Positions 63,143 through 64,000 of a stretch of DNA of 64,000 bases are shown one piece after another. Under the pieces are notes generated by a model. It was not told the origin of the DNA, did no database searches, and saw nothing but the letters and a program-made list of their open reading frames with translations. The first letter of the stretch is position 1; each line of letters starts with the position of its first letter. This DNA comes from Paenibacillus wynnii (GTDB lineage: Bacteria; Bacillota; Bacilli; Paenibacillales; Paenibacillaceae). The translations under genes and the position numbers were made by a program. The stretch lies in NCBI RefSeq assembly GCF_030812855.1, contig NZ_JAUSTK010000015.1, forward strand, positions 52,290 to 116,289, given 5' to 3'.

Positions 63143-63497
63143 ACAAATAGGAGACAACCTTGCCCGACGTGCGGAAAAAGGTTTGGGCGTGAGGAAGAGT
63201 ACATAAACCTAAGGTCAAGAATGGTTGAAGGAACAGAAACAGTTGAAGGCGATACAATTAAAGTATGTAAATTTTGCAAGGAAAAGGAAGCAAAAAAAGC
63301 AAAGCGATATTTATGATCTACACAAAAACACATGTACAAACTGTCAAAAATACAATGAAGATTTAAAAATGAACTCTATAGTGTTTGATTCTGTTGTGAA
63401 AGATAGAGTGTTATTCCGGCGAATACTACGAACTCGAACTTGCAATCACTGTGGGTTTAAAACAGAACAACTCTCAGGTTGGGAAGAGATATCATAA
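63143..63497 (+). pseudogene. Zinc-ribbon protein remnant with a frameshift
   Basis: One frame reads CPTCGKRFGREEEY and later VCKFCKEKEAKKAKRYL before a stop at 63314. A second frame, one base on, continues with NTCTNCQKYNEDLK and RTCNHCGFKTEQLSG to 63497. Joined, they give a protein with four CxxC pairs. The frames meet at a run of seven A near 63293, the natural place for an inserted base. The first frame has no start codon after its upstream stop, so the 5' end is damaged as well. No function assigned. Confidence 0.5.
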
Positions 63498-63671
63498 TTT
63501 ATTATAGATAATCTATAAACCATGCCGACCTACAAACCCATTAGTCAAGATATCTGGTGGGTTACTTTATGTATAGTAAATTATTATCCAGCAGAATATT
63601 GAGAAGGTCTCTTTTCCAAATTGGATATGCGGCGTTCCAACTTTCAGATTTTTTCATCTTGTTCAGACACA

Positions 63672-63854
63672 TTAATAGCTCCGGTCATTAATTAAATGCA
63701 CTCGAAATTCAAAATTCTGATGTATTGGACCTCCATAATCAATTATGTTGTCCAGGCCATTCTCTATGATCTGAACGACATGTACTCTTTCCCGGGAAAG
63801 AGCTACAGCAAAGATATCTTTGTCGTTCTTCAGGACTTTGTATGTAGTGTTCAT
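63672..63854 (-). CDS. Small hypothetical protein (60 aa)
   Basis: A 60-residue frame with GGAGAG four to five bases before its ATG. NTTYKVLKNDKDIFAVALSR and RVHVVQIIENGLDNIIDYG look like a short beta-rich protein. There is no recognised family and no helpful neighbour. The 63498-63671 stretch before it shows no gene. Confidence 0.45.
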   Translation of the reverse strand: MNTTYKVLKNDKDIFAVALSRERVHVVQIIENGLDNIIDYGGPIHQNFEFRVHLINDRSY

Positions 63855-63883
63855 AATTCTCTCCATATTTTTATGAATTAAAG

Positions 63884-64000
63884 TGGCTCTTTCTCGAAAT
63901 CAGTTCTTGATTTTCCGTTTACGTCACTGTGCCGGGAACGATTTCGATTTAACTTCGCCTGATGTTTCACCGGGTTTGGGGCAACTACGTCTTACAGGTA
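63884..64000 (+). repeat. Dispersed repeat, copy 2 (continues past the window)
   Basis: Matches 47936-48052 at 115 of 117 positions in the same orientation; the differences are G to T in ATCAGTGCTTG and T to C in GGGGTAACTA. It is intergenic here as well. Confidence 0.95.

Noticed and set aside
63290..63300. Programmed -1 frameshift at the A7 run in the zinc-ribbon gene
   Set aside because: Joining the two frames needs a +1 shift, not -1, and the first frame lacks a start codon, so decay or error is more likely.

Overview
The window looks like chromosome of a spore-forming Bacillales bacterium, most likely Paenibacillus or a close relative. The reasons are the Bacillus-type lexA/yneA/ynzC SOS locus, a YrzQ-like small protein, YlmA-type and ABC-F ATPases, frequent TTG/GTG starts behind strong GGAGG sites, and gene-dense layout with intermediate base composition. 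No tRNA, rRNA, CRISPR array, phage or intact insertion sequence was seen.

Layout. 1-6.1 kb: the 5' part of thyA, then a minus-strand two-component system (response regulator, histidine kinase) running into a two-gene MacB/FtsX-type ABC transporter. 6.2-10.8 kb: a YrzQ-like micropeptide, an alpha/beta hydrolase, a lipoprotein phosphodiesterase, and a FetAB-type exporter led by a PadR repressor with twin palindromic operators. 10.9-16 kb: a two-gene operon for a large BcrAD/BadFG-type ATP-dependent activase and a 2-hydroxyacyl-CoA-dehydratase-like (double-cubane type) iron-sulfur protein. 16.1-34.5 kb: the accessory region, a glycosylation island. 34.5-39.4 kb: pyruvate dehydrogenase operon pdhA-pdhB-pdhC-pdhD behind a clear sigma-A promoter. 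39.6-47.9 kb: esterase, low-molecular-weight phosphatase, thiamine pyrophosphokinase, secreted NlpC/P60 hydrolase, an atypical response regulator, a ThiF/MoeB-like enzyme, an ABC-F ATPase and a Ser/Thr kinase fused to a degenerate ParA/CpaE-like domain. 47.9-48.35 kb: a repeat-rich intergenic stretch. 48.35-60 kb: mostly housekeeping minus-strand genes (RNA methyltransferase, YlmA ATPase, thioredoxin-like protein, cyclic-phosphate receiver protein, endonuclease IV, Fpg glycosylase, HAD phosphatases, RNase Z, MetH). 60-64 kb: the SOS locus yneA/lexA, an L,D-transpeptidase, small unknown proteins, a broken zinc-ribbon gene, and a second copy of the dispersed repeat.

The most interesting region is the island. 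Twelve plus-strand genes (16986-28248), nearly all overlapping by a few bases, encode the route to a CMP-activated legionaminic-acid-type nonulosonate (LegB, LegC, LegG, LegI, a CBS-nucleotidyltransferase like PtmE, a Gfo/Idh oxidoreductase, LegF, an SDR like PtmA), followed by two small helical proteins, a Maf-type (DUF115) glycosyltransferase and a TPR protein. A second plus-strand operon (29313-34321) encodes three GT2-TPR fusion glycosyltransferases. Two divergent homologous proteins (DUF6385-like) lie on either side of the first operon. One carries nine 12-residue Ser/Thr-containing repeats, and both genes end in a related hairpin element. There are no flagellar genes. I infer that this is a dedicated surface-protein glycosylation system whose acceptor may be the repeat protein rather than flagellin, possibly on the spore surface. 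That inference is untested.

Starts were adjusted by ribosome-site spacing where the sequence decided it. All family names come from reading motifs by eye. No database search was run.
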